Shown here piece by piece: positions 35,491 to 43,600 of a stretch of 64,000 bases of DNA. Positions within the stretch are counted from its first letter, which is position 1. Every line of letters begins with the position of its first letter. The notes under the pieces are model-generated. The model worked only from the letters and a program-made list of their open reading frames with translations. It did no database searches and was not told where the DNA came from. This stretch comes from Defluviitaleaceae bacterium (GTDB taxonomy: Bacteria > Bacillota > Clostridia > Lachnospirales > WQUN01), in contig WRAN01000001.1 of assembly GCA_009780185.1 (NCBI GenBank), positions 245,223 through 309,222 of the forward strand, read 5' to 3'. The position numbers and the translations under genes are program-made.

Positions 35491-36306
35491 TTACCCAAAA
35501 AAACAATTCAATATGTTGACAGCCAAATACACTACCGGCGCCACCAGCAATATGCTATCGGCTCTATCCATCACCCCGCCGTGGCCAGGCAATAAGTTAC
35601 CAAAATCTTTAATACCCGTACGCCGCTTAATAGCTGAGGCCGCCATATCTCCAAAAATAGATGCCACCCCACCAATCATAGATACAACCACGGCAATAAC
35701 AATAAAATTATCCACTGCTGGCGCAGCAAAACGGACAATAAAAAATCCATAGACAAATCCCACCAGCCCAGCACCTAAGATACCGCCGACAAGACCCTCT
35801 ACGGATTTAGAAGGACTGGGAGTATTAACAAGCTTACGCTTGCCAATAGAAACCCCGGTCATATAAGCAAATGTATCACACCCAAAAGCACTGGTAAAAA
35901 CAAGCCACACAAAATACCAGCCAAAGGTATGCTGACGTGTAAGTACTATAAATGAAACCAAAAAAGGAACATATAAAAATCCATAAACCGTAGTAATTAC
36001 ATCTTCAATTGCAAGCTTGTTATACTTGAGAACCAAAAATACCTGCACAAATACAATAAACAAAGCCAACGCAATAACCAACCATTGCCCGACACCAGCA
36101 CCAAAAACCGCGACAAAATATAAAGTGGTAAAGATATACCCCACAGCATGAACAGACTTATCTTTTTTGGCAAATGCACGGTACAACTCCCGAAGGCCTA
36201 TAAGTGATAGCACTAAGCACATCAAAAGCAAAGGCCAGCCTCCGAAATGTACAAGAAATATAACTACAGGCAGGCCTATAATTCCAGTTATGATGCGCTT
36301 TTGCAA
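35491..36306 (-). CDS. cdsA: Phosphatidate cytidylyltransferase
   Basis: 271 residues, about eight transmembrane helices. The family signature is in the last third: 'CDTFAYMTGVSIGKRKL', 'SPSKSVEGLVGGILGAG', and 'KDFGNLLPGHGGVMDRADSI'. It makes CDP-diacylglycerol for phospholipid synthesis. Second-to-third gene of the operon after uppS (18-base gap). Confidence 0.95.
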   Translation of the reverse strand: MQKRIITGIIGLPVVIFLVHFGGWPLLLMCLVLSLIGLRELYRAFAKKDKSVHAVGYIFTTLYFVAVFGAGVGQWLVIALALFIVFVQVFLVLKYNKLAIEDVITTVYGFLYVPFLVSFIVLTRQHTFGWYFVWLVFTSAFGCDTFAYMTGVSIGKRKLVNTPSPSKSVEGLVGGILGAGLVGFVYGFFIVRFAAPAVDNFIVIAVVVSMIGGVASIFGDMAASAIKRRTGIKDFGNLLPGHGGVMDRADSILLVAPVVYLAVNILNCFFG

Positions 36307-36324
36307 GGAATCAACTCCTAAAAT

Positions 36325-37023
36325 TTATGGTCTTCCCCCAAACCGTCTATCCCGCCCTTGGAAGGAATAAAGTGCCTTCTCAAGCTCCTTAACAGTAAAA
36401 TCAGGCCACAGGGTTTCAGTTACATACATTTCCGCATACGCCAATTGCCATAGCAGAAAATTACTAAGACGCAAATCGCCCCCGGTGCGGATTATTAAGT
36501 CTGGGTCTGGCAGCGTACTGGTATCAAGCATTTTAGATAACACATCTTCATCTATTTTCTCAGGGTCAAGCCTACCCTGTGCTGCTTCTTTTGCAAGTTT
36601 ACGGGTAGCTCGTACTATCTCATCCCTGCCACCATAGTTTACTGCTAGCACTACATGAAGCCCTGTTTTATCCTTAGTTATATCTTCAAGTATCCCAAGC
36701 TTCTGTTGCAAGTCTGGGTCTAAGCGTGAATGATCACCAATAAATGACATCCGCATGTTGTTCTTCTTAGAGTCATCTATATACTGCTGAAAATACTCCC
36801 GCATCAGCCCCATCAGCTCTCGCACTTCAGCTTCCGGGCGACTCCAGTTTTCTGTACTAAAGGCATAAACCGTTAAGTATTTTATCCCAATCTTTTCAAT
36901 TTCCTCTGACAGCTTTCTAAGAGCTTGGGCCCCCGCTCTATGCCCCACAGAATGAGGCATAAAGCGTTTTTTAGCCCAGCGCCCGTTTCCGTCCATAATA
37001 ATAGCAAGATGCCTGGGAATCAT
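36325..37023 (-). CDS. uppS: Isoprenyl transferase (undecaprenyl diphosphate synthase)
   Basis: 232 residues. The N-terminal 'HLAIIMDGNGRWAKKR' carries the catalytic Asp; the C-terminal 'PDLIIRTGGDLRLSNFLLWQ' followed by 'LAYAEMY' binds the diphosphate and Mg2+. It makes undecaprenyl diphosphate for cell-wall synthesis from isoprenoids made by the dxr/ispG branch encoded in the same operon. The ATG overlaps the frr stop (ATGA). Confidence 0.96.
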   Translation of the reverse strand: MIPRHLAIIMDGNGRWAKKRFMPHSVGHRAGAQALRKLSEEIEKIGIKYLTVYAFSTENWSRPEAEVRELMGLMREYFQQYIDDSKKNNMRMSFIGDHSRLDPDLQQKLGILEDITKDKTGLHVVLAVNYGGRDEIVRATRKLAKEAAQGRLDPEKIDEDVLSKMLDTSTLPDPDLIIRTGGDLRLSNFLLWQLAYAEMYVTETLWPDFTVKELEKALYSFQGRDRRFGGRP

Positions 37024-37574
37024 ACAGTCATTATATCCTTGTTTTTTGCATCTACTTTCTTATCCAGCTCCGCTACATATTTATCTGTAAGGTCTTGGAT
37101 TTCTTTTTCCAGATCCTTTACATCATCCTCAGTAAGCTCACTTTTCTTTTCTAGTTTCTTGAAAGCATCCATAGCCTCACGCCTAAGATTGCGAATAGCT
37201 ACTTTGGAATCTTCGCCTTTCTTTTTAACGTCCTTGGTTAGCTGCTTACGACGCTCTTCTGTAAGCTCTGGGAAGTTGAGGCGGATTACCTTACCATCAT
37301 TGGTAGGGTTAAGGCCAAGGTCTGATGCAAGAATAGCCTTTTCAACCTCTTTAAGCATATTGGCCTCCCAAGGTGCAATCATAAGAAGTCTTGGCTCTGG
37401 CACCGTTATATTGCCAACTTGCGAAATAGGAACCTCGCTGCCATAGTAATTGACCATAAGGCGATCTAAAACCCGCGGGTTAGCACGCCCTACCCTAATA
37501 GTAGAAAACTCTTCTTCTAACACAGATACAGTTTTTTTCATACGATCTTCATAAGGCTGAGTGTGCCCTGACAT
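37020..37574 (-). CDS. frr: Ribosome recycling factor
   Basis: 184 residues from the ATG at 37574, preceded by AAAGGAGG. Family features are 'MKKTVSVLEEEFSTIRVGRA' near the start and 'LPELTEERRKQLTKDVKK'-like helices in the C-terminal half (here 'LNFPELTEERRKQLTKDVKK'). It splits ribosomes after termination with EF-G. First gene of the operon; pyrH and tsf, often found upstream, are not here. Confidence 0.96.
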   Translation of the reverse strand: MSGHTQPYEDRMKKTVSVLEEEFSTIRVGRANPRVLDRLMVNYYGSEVPISQVGNITVPEPRLLMIAPWEANMLKEVEKAILASDLGLNPTNDGKVIRLNFPELTEERRKQLTKDVKKKGEDSKVAIRNLRREAMDAFKKLEKKSELTEDDVKDLEKEIQDLTDKYVAELDKKVDAKNKDIMTV

Positions 37575-37627
37575 AAAAAATCCTCCTTTTGATAACACCA
37601 TATACGCAATATTTATTTTCCAACGAG

Positions 37628-37656
37628 ATTATGCCAGATAATAATACAATGTTCAA
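37628..37656 (-). promoter_or_regulatory. Promoter of the frr-ispG operon
   Basis: On the minus strand TTGAAC (37651-37656), 17-base spacer, CATAAT (37628-37633), about 54 bases before the frr start. Only one position in each box departs from the sigma-A consensus in a strong way. Confidence 0.55.
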
Positions 37657-37764
37657 GGAAATAATCCCATATCACACCCGCGCGATTTGTTAGCCAGCCC
37701 TGTCACCGAAATATGAGTTGTACATATACTGTATTAAACTTAGAACTTACATGGAGGTAGCCAA

Positions 37765-38607
37765 ATGGGAGCTTTTGAATTACAAGATACCCAAACCATG
37801 CCAGCCGAGGCTGTAGAACTCCACGGTCATGGCCATATACCACCCCCTAAACCAAGGGTCAAAGATGAATGTATAGTAGCTTACAAGGTGTACGACTCCT
37901 GCCGCCGCCAAAATTGCCTAACAGCCGCAGAGCTGGGCCCAGCCCTGGCAGCAGAAGATTGCAATATTGGCGGAGTTGAGCATCGCATCGGTGACATAAT
38001 CCGTCCACCAGCCGACACCGCAAGCGTTACTATGGAACAACCAAAGATCGAACGCATCCATATCATCGACAAAAAGCCAAGCCAGTTCCGCAACGGGTTT
38101 TGGGATGTGGGAATAAAGTACTCATTTGAATACCACCTTACCTTCAGAGATTCTACCGGTTGTATTATTGCCTATGTAAAAGCCATGAACTTCTTCAACT
38201 CAAGAACCACATTGTTTGGCTCACACGGCAGCGACCTTGTAATCGGAACCGATTTGTTCAGCAAAGACAGCAAGTCCATCACCTTTGAAGCCGCGCCATT
38301 TATTTGGGTAGAAGCCAAAGGCGTGGGCCTTGACGCTAGGGTCCACCATCACCGCAGAGGCGAGCATGGCCGCCACGGTGAAGTTATTGTAACTATTGGG
38401 CTGTTTAGTGTGTTGAAGCTCTTTAGATTGGTACACCTGAATGTTCAATCCACCGGATTCTGTATTCCAGAAGAATGTGAAGACCAAGGGGATATCAACC
38501 CATGTGAATACTTCAGCGATTTAGAATTCCCACTGGATATTTTTGCGCCTCCTCAGCGTAAGGAGTTTATGGAAGAAGGCATGGGATCAAAAGGTAAGAT
38601 TTTGTAA
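37765..38607 (+). CDS. Conserved hypothetical protein, possible spore-surface protein
   Basis: 280 residues, no signal peptide. An N-terminal His/Pro stretch precedes 'YKVYDSCRRQNCLTAAELGP', a motif I associate with uncharacterised clostridial proteins. The rest is beta-rich ('GIKYSFEYHLTFRDSTGCII', 'GLFSVLKLFRLVHLNVQSTG') with several cysteines and a His-rich loop ('DARVHHHRRGEHGRHGE'). It stands alone, with GGAGG before the ATG and a very strong terminator after it. The symmetrical beta content and cysteines would suit a coat or exosporium protein, but that is inference only. Confidence 0.7.
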   Translation: MGAFELQDTQTMPAEAVELHGHGHIPPPKPRVKDECIVAYKVYDSCRRQNCLTAAELGPALAAEDCNIGGVEHRIGDIIRPPADTASVTMEQPKIERIHIIDKKPSQFRNGFWDVGIKYSFEYHLTFRDSTGCIIAYVKAMNFFNSRTTLFGSHGSDLVIGTDLFSKDSKSITFEAAPFIWVEAKGVGLDARVHHHRRGEHGRHGEVIVTIGLFSVLKLFRLVHLNVQSTGFCIPEECEDQGDINPCEYFSDLEFPLDIFAPPQRKEFMEEGMGSKGKIL

Positions 38608-38610
38608 TTA

Positions 38611-38655
38611 AAAAACACCTGCTTGCATGTGATTGATATGCAAGCAGGTGTTTTT
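38611..38655. terminator. Strong terminator hairpin
   Basis: Perfect 18-bp stem (38611-38628 with 38638-38655) with AAAAA/TTTTT at its base, so it can stop transcription on both strands. It follows the 37765 gene. Confidence 0.9.
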
Positions 38656-38675
38656 GTATATAGATTAATCCACAA

Positions 38676-38715
38676 AGCGCCCGATATCAGAAATATGATA
38701 TCAGGCGCTTTTTTG
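38676..38715. terminator. Second terminator hairpin, downstream of regulator 2
   Basis: AGCGCCCGATATCA (38676-38689) and TGATATCAGGCGCT (38696-38709) pair with one mismatch; T-run on the plus strand at 38709-38714. It lies between the 37765 gene and the minus-strand XRE regulator. Confidence 0.75.
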
Positions 38716-38737
38716 TGGTTATTTTTTGTTCTGCATT

Positions 38738-40024
38738 TTATGCCATAAACACTTCTTCATAGATATCGCACATTATGGCCTTAATGGCTGCGGCTTTTGT
38801 CTTGGCCTTTTTCTTTGTGTAATAGGCTACCAGCTCTTTGCAAATTGCAGCTGCATCAAAATTGTTTAGTCCGCCTTGGGCTCTAAGAAATGGTATAGCT
38901 ACATCCTCTAAATAGCTTATACATTCTGGGTCATTTAGATCTATGAGCTTTTCTTGTACATCTAAATACATAGTAAATAGTTCATTGCCTTGCGCAAAAG
39001 GTTTGGCCTTGCTTAATGCTTCTTTTGATTGATCATATTTCCTTAATTTTCTTAATGCCTTAGCTTCACTAGCGGCACCAACTACTACTAAAGATGAGCC
39101 AATGTAGCCATCAGTGAAATCAGTTGTTTTCTTCGCCTGATCAAAGAACTCCAAGGCCTCGACATAATCTCCTACAAGAATACTAAGGCCACCCCTGACT
39201 ATTAATTGCGATTTCAAAGTAATATTATCACTGACACTTCTTGAATGGTTTAGTAATTCATCAAATAGCTGTTTAGATTTGTCATACGCACCTATATGCA
39301 TATAGCATAAAGCCATAGAACTTTTCATATGTGACCCTGTAGAATTTGCTTTGTCTCCACGATATGCTTCTAGAGCGCGCTCAAAAGCCATAATAGCATG
39401 ATAAATCTTACCCATGTAATAGTAGGTGGTTCCGATACCAGCTAGCAGTCGATCTTTTGACTTTGTGCTATCAAAGATATCTAGTGCGTGTTGAAAATAA
39501 GGTAAAGCAGCTCTAAAATCGCCACTATTTAAACACAAATTCCCTTTTGTTTGGTGATACAGGTACATATATTTATTACTGGCTTTATCTAATAGACTTT
39601 CAGACATATCAAGCTTTTCTTTAGCGGCGGGAACATCATTTTCCTTAATTAGCGTTCTGGCATCTAATACTGAGTATAGAAATAACATATCATATTCGTA
39701 TGGCAGGGATAGGATTACAGATAATTCATTGGCCATTTTTCTTGAATCTTCTGTCCTATTAGTGTCTAACATATCATCCCATACTTCCATACGGGTCATA
39801 AAAAGCTCTAGCTCGTGGTCCAGTAGCGGGGCGTTTTCTATTTCTAAGAACTTTCTTACAGCGAGTAGGGTTTTTGGGTCAAACTCAATTTTCCCCATTT
39901 CCAAGTCACTTAATTTACTTCGCTGGATTTTGGCATACCGCGCTACTTGCTCTTGGGAATAGCCTAGGGCTTCTCTTACTTGCTTAATTTTGCTTCCTAG
40001 GGGTAAGGGCGAGTTACTGACCAT
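38738..40024 (-). CDS. XRE-family regulator with TPR repeats (RNPP/NprR-like), module 2
   Basis: 428 residues. N-terminal XRE domain: 'LGSKIKQVREALGYSQEQVA' and 'SKLSDLEMGKIEFDPKTLLA'. The remaining 350 residues are TPR-like, for example 'GTTYYYMGKIYHAIMAFERA' and 'FDELLNHSRSVSDNITLKSQ'. It is a clear paralogue of the protein at 30028: same length class, same spacing, and a shared C-terminal YLE-(N/D)-VAIP motif. AGGAGGTCACTAA precedes the ATG. It is divergent from the second giant surface protein, repeating the arrangement of module 1, with the relative orientation inverted on the chromosome. Confidence 0.88.
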   Translation of the reverse strand: MVSNSPLPLGSKIKQVREALGYSQEQVARYAKIQRSKLSDLEMGKIEFDPKTLLAVRKFLEIENAPLLDHELELFMTRMEVWDDMLDTNRTEDSRKMANELSVILSLPYEYDMLFLYSVLDARTLIKENDVPAAKEKLDMSESLLDKASNKYMYLYHQTKGNLCLNSGDFRAALPYFQHALDIFDSTKSKDRLLAGIGTTYYYMGKIYHAIMAFERALEAYRGDKANSTGSHMKSSMALCYMHIGAYDKSKQLFDELLNHSRSVSDNITLKSQLIVRGGLSILVGDYVEALEFFDQAKKTTDFTDGYIGSSLVVVGAASEAKALRKLRKYDQSKEALSKAKPFAQGNELFTMYLDVQEKLIDLNDPECISYLEDVAIPFLRAQGGLNNFDAAAICKELVAYYTKKKAKTKAAAIKAIMCDIYEEVFMA

Positions 40025-40059
40025 TTAGTGACCTCCTACTTGTTGTTTAATGAAATACA

Positions 40060-40088
40060 TATTTATTCTTTTATTTTCGAGTAGTGAA
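40060..40088 (-). promoter_or_regulatory. Promoter of regulator 2
   Basis: On the minus strand TTCACT (40083-40088), 17 bases, TAAATA (40060-40065), then a leader of about 30 bases. The upstream box is part of the TAGTGAAGGG motif shared with module 1. Confidence 0.5.
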
Positions 40089-40156
40089 GGGAATAATATT
40101 CTCTCGCTATTCTACCTGTCAAGGTTCTAAGCCTGTATATTCACTGGCTTTCTAGA

Positions 40157-40221
40157 AAACTTGTCGAGAAAAAAGGCAAAATAGTAGAATTTTTTGCAAA
40201 AAGGGCAAAACTTCTCGACAG
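40157..40221 (+). repeat. TTGTCGAG-bounded element, copy 1
   Basis: Begins with ACTTGTCGAGAAAAAA and ends with CTTCTCGACAG, so its ends are inverted repeats (TTGTCGAG 40161-40168, CTCGACA 40214-40220). The body is A/T-rich and aligns with copy 2 at 40344-40410. Confidence 0.6.
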
Positions 40222-40343
40222 CTGGGTTTTATGTGCAAACATGGACTTTATTTGATTTGTGATGAACTAAGATAACATTGCCTTGGTTCATGTTTCTTTT
40301 AAATATGGTAGGTCATTCTTAAGTTACTAGAAAGGGCTGATGC

Positions 40344-40410
40344 AAACTTGTCGGAAAAAAATTAAAAATCAATAATTTTTTACTTAAGTTAGATGAAATA
40401 CCTCGACAAT
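40344..40410 (+). repeat. TTGTCGAG-bounded element, copy 2
   Basis: Begins ACTTGTCGGAAAAAAATT (TTGTCGG 40348-40354) and ends CCTCGACAATG (CTCGACAA 40402-40409). Same layout and end spacing as copy 1; both share a central TAGAATTTTTT/ATAATTTTTT stretch. Confidence 0.6.
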
Positions 40411-40437
40411 GAAACCGGAATAAATGTCATTGGGAGG

Positions 40438-40518
40438 ATGCTTTTTAGGTTTTTGCATGTCATATATTTTGCAAATGATATTATAAACCTTGCAAACACT
40501 GGCTTCCAGCGCCCATAG
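40438..40518 (+). CDS. Possible 26-residue leader peptide
   Basis: ATG at 40438 to TAG at 40516-40518, a hydrophobic peptide starting MLFRFLHVIYF. GGGAGG touches the ATG rather than sitting 6-8 bases away, so initiation is doubtful. The stop codon lies in the left arm of the following terminator (40512-40519), a position used by attenuator peptides and also close to what a small signal-peptide gene could look like. Low confidence. Confidence 0.3.
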   Translation: MLFRFLHVIYFANDIINLANTGFQRP

Positions 40519-40548
40519 GTCACTACGGCCTATGGGTGTTATTTTTTG
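40512..40548 (+). terminator. Terminator 100 bases upstream of the second giant gene
   Basis: CCCATAGG (40512-40519) and CCTATGGG (40529-40536), 8-bp perfect stem, 9-base loop, then TGTTATTTTTT. It would end any transcript coming from within the intergenic region. Confidence 0.8.
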
Positions 40549-40577
40549 CACAAACATGACGATTTATAGACAGGGTT

Positions 40578-40611
40578 TTGATTAACAAATCAAGCAACCA
40601 TTCCTTATACT
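40578..40611 (+). promoter_or_regulatory. Promoter and inverted repeat of the second giant gene
   Basis: TTAACA (40582-40587), 18 bases, TATACT (40606-40611), each box one base from consensus. TTGATT-AACA-AATCAA (40578-40593) is a palindrome covering the upstream box. Confidence 0.55.
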
Positions 40612-40654
40612 TAAGTTGCCTAATTTATTAACTAACATACATAGGAGTGGTTTT

Positions 40655-43600
40655 ATGAAATCTTCAACAGGAGTTGCAAGGCAAAGTAAGAAAAGAGGTA
40701 TACATTACTGGCGTATTTTTGCGCTGCTTGGTGTGCTGGCTATTGTGGCGGCTATTGTTGTGTTTGCTATTGATGGAGATAGCGTGGGGGAGATATACCA
40801 ATCTTATAGCTATGATTATCAATACGATGAATACCATGCCTACCAGGATGATACATACATAGAAAGTGGTATTAATTATGAAAATGGGGGCGATGTCAGC
40901 TATCAGCCGCATTATTACGATGCGTATGGCTATAGCGGATATGAGGCTTATGACTACTATTATCATTGGGGTAGTTATGGGCATGTAGGCGAAACTCCTA
41001 TATATCATGGCCAAGCCCCATATTACGCAGGAGATGAAAACAACAGTGAAAACAATGCATTTGGATACATAAGTGAGTATTACGACCATCTCCCACCTGA
41101 TGATGCTGTAATATTACCATCAATTGTGTATTTTCCTATCGGTGACGGCTTTACAAGCTTCGTAGTGCCATATGGTCATACTGTCAGGATTGTAGAAGGA
41201 GGCGCAATATATGGGCCACTTTTTATAACCGGCGGCAACTTGTACATGGAAGGTGGTAGCGTTGAGGGTCAAGGAAGTGAGAATCATCCTCTACATTATT
41301 ATTACGACCCAGGCAGCTTATTTACGCCATTCGTAACAGTTACCAACAACAGGATAACTCACAGCTCTGGTACTTTTACCATGTCTGGCGGCACGATATC
41401 CGGGCACTCTGCCTCTCATGGCGGCGCAGTACTTATAATCGGCGGCACATTTACCATGTCTGGCGGCGTTATACACAGCAACAGGGCCACTAGCATAAGC
41501 CGTGACGCCGGGGGTGGGGGCGGTGTTGCCGTAACCGGGCCAAATGCCCATTTTATCATGACAGGCACCGCAGTAATACGAAACAACACAGTTGGCCCTG
41601 TTGTTGCCGAAGCGCTTACAACCGGCTGGGGCGGCGGTGTAATTGTACAAAACGGTGCAATATTTACCATGAACAGCGCAACTGCTGTTATCCACGATAA
41701 TATTGCAGGCACCGGCGGCGGCGTAACCGTAACCGGCACGGGTAGTAGTTTCATAATGAACAATGGCGTTATCCGCAACAACCGCGCTGTAAATACCGAC
41801 TGGAGCGGCATTGCCGGTGCTGTGCGCGTAACTATGTACAGCCATATGGAAATGAACGGCGGAACAATCCACCATAACACATCCGTTTCTGCAAGCGGCG
41901 CAATAAGAGTAGGACATACAGGCTCAAACCCATGCCGTGCAACCATGATAATGAGAGGCGGGACAATCCGCGATAATACCTCCGGCAGCTCAGGCGGTGG
42001 CATTACAGTATCGTCCGGCAACCTAACAATGTACGGCGGAACAATAAGCGGAAACAGGGCCAACTCCAGTAGCGGCGGCGGGGTGTCTGTAGTATCAAAC
42101 GAATCTCATGGCGGTAGCACGTTTATCATGTATGGCGGAAATATTACAGGCAACACGGCAATAACCAATGGCGGCGGGGTTACAGTAAGTGCAGGCCAAT
42201 CTCCTACTGTTCAAAATATTTTCACAATAAGAGGCACTGCGGCAAAAACCATCAGAGGCAACCATGCATATACCAATGCCGGGGGTATTAGGGGCAACAA
42301 TCACACAACCATTACATTAGAAGGTACCGGGGATATTATTATCGAGCATAATACAATCGGAGACATAAACGGCGGCGCAGGCATACAAATGCAAAGCGGA
42401 ACGCTTCATATGACAACAGCATCAGCTCATGTCCGCAATCACAATAGCACAGGCACAACAGCCGGTGCGGCCACAAACGGAAGTGGTATAGTAATAGCTG
42501 CTGGTGCTGTATTTAACATGAGTGCGGGAAACATAACTGGAAATCGCACAATAGCCCCAACTGGCGGCGGCGGCGTGCATGTCACTGGCGCAGGTTCCGT
42601 TTTCAATATGACTGGCGGCGTTGTAGGCGGATCATTCGCTAACAGAAACACAGGGGCCGAAGGGGGTGGTGTGCGCATAGGCGCGGCAGCTACCTTTAAC
42701 ATGTCTAACACTACAGGCACAACTACAATCAGCTACAATGTTGCCAGTGTGGCAGGCGGCGGTGTCTTTTCGAGTGCAAACGCTGGTAACAATTTTAATA
42801 TGAGAAATGCAGGAACAAGGAATATCACCCAAAACAGTGCCCCCTATGGCGGCGGCGTGCATATAGCCCACGGCAATTTCCATATGGAAAGCGGTACTAA
42901 CAATATCCATCAAAACTTCGCAACCAATGGCGGCGGTATAAACCAAAACAACGGCATAGTAACCATGACAGCCGCCCACATATATAATAACCGCGAACAA
43001 TCCCCAACAAATTCTGCACCAATCCTCAATGGTGGCGGCGTGCGAATAGACGGCAGCAACGCGGTATTTAATTTTAATGGCGGTACAATAGGCCACAATA
43101 ACCCCGCCTATGGTAATCGAGCCAGGTACGGTGGCGGCGTTTGGCTAGGCAATGGCGCAACCTTTAACATGCATGCCCCTGCTGGCGGCGGGCTAGGCGG
43201 CATTATTGAAGGCAACACAGCATCCCTAATAGTTACCTCATCATTAGGCGTTGACGCAGTCGGTGGCGGCGGAGGTGTTGCTGTTACCGCCCCAAATACA
43301 ACCTTTATCATGACAGGTGGCACAATCCGCGATAACACATCCTTCAACGGCGGTGGCGGCGTTTGGGTAAACGATAACGCAGCCTTCACAATGAACGGCT
43401 CTGGCCTTATCACCCACAACGACACTTACTTCGTTGTAAACCATGCCGACACTGGTAATGGTGCAGGCGTTTGGGTAGGTAATAATGCAAGCTTCACCCT
43501 AACCAACGGCACAATAAGAGAAAACACATCAACCCTAGTAGACCGCATAGCACCCGACCCAATCACTGGCGAGGGCGGCATGACTGGTGATGGTACTGGT

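Larger units (their letters stand above)
40025..40654. other. Divergent intergenic region of module 2 (630 bases)
   Basis: It holds the regulator promoter, two diverged copies of a 65-base element bounded by TTGTCGAG/CTCGACA (40157-40221 and 40344-40410), a 26-codon frame ending inside a terminator (40438-40548), and the promoter of the giant protein (40582-40611). No larger gene is present. Confidence 0.65.
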
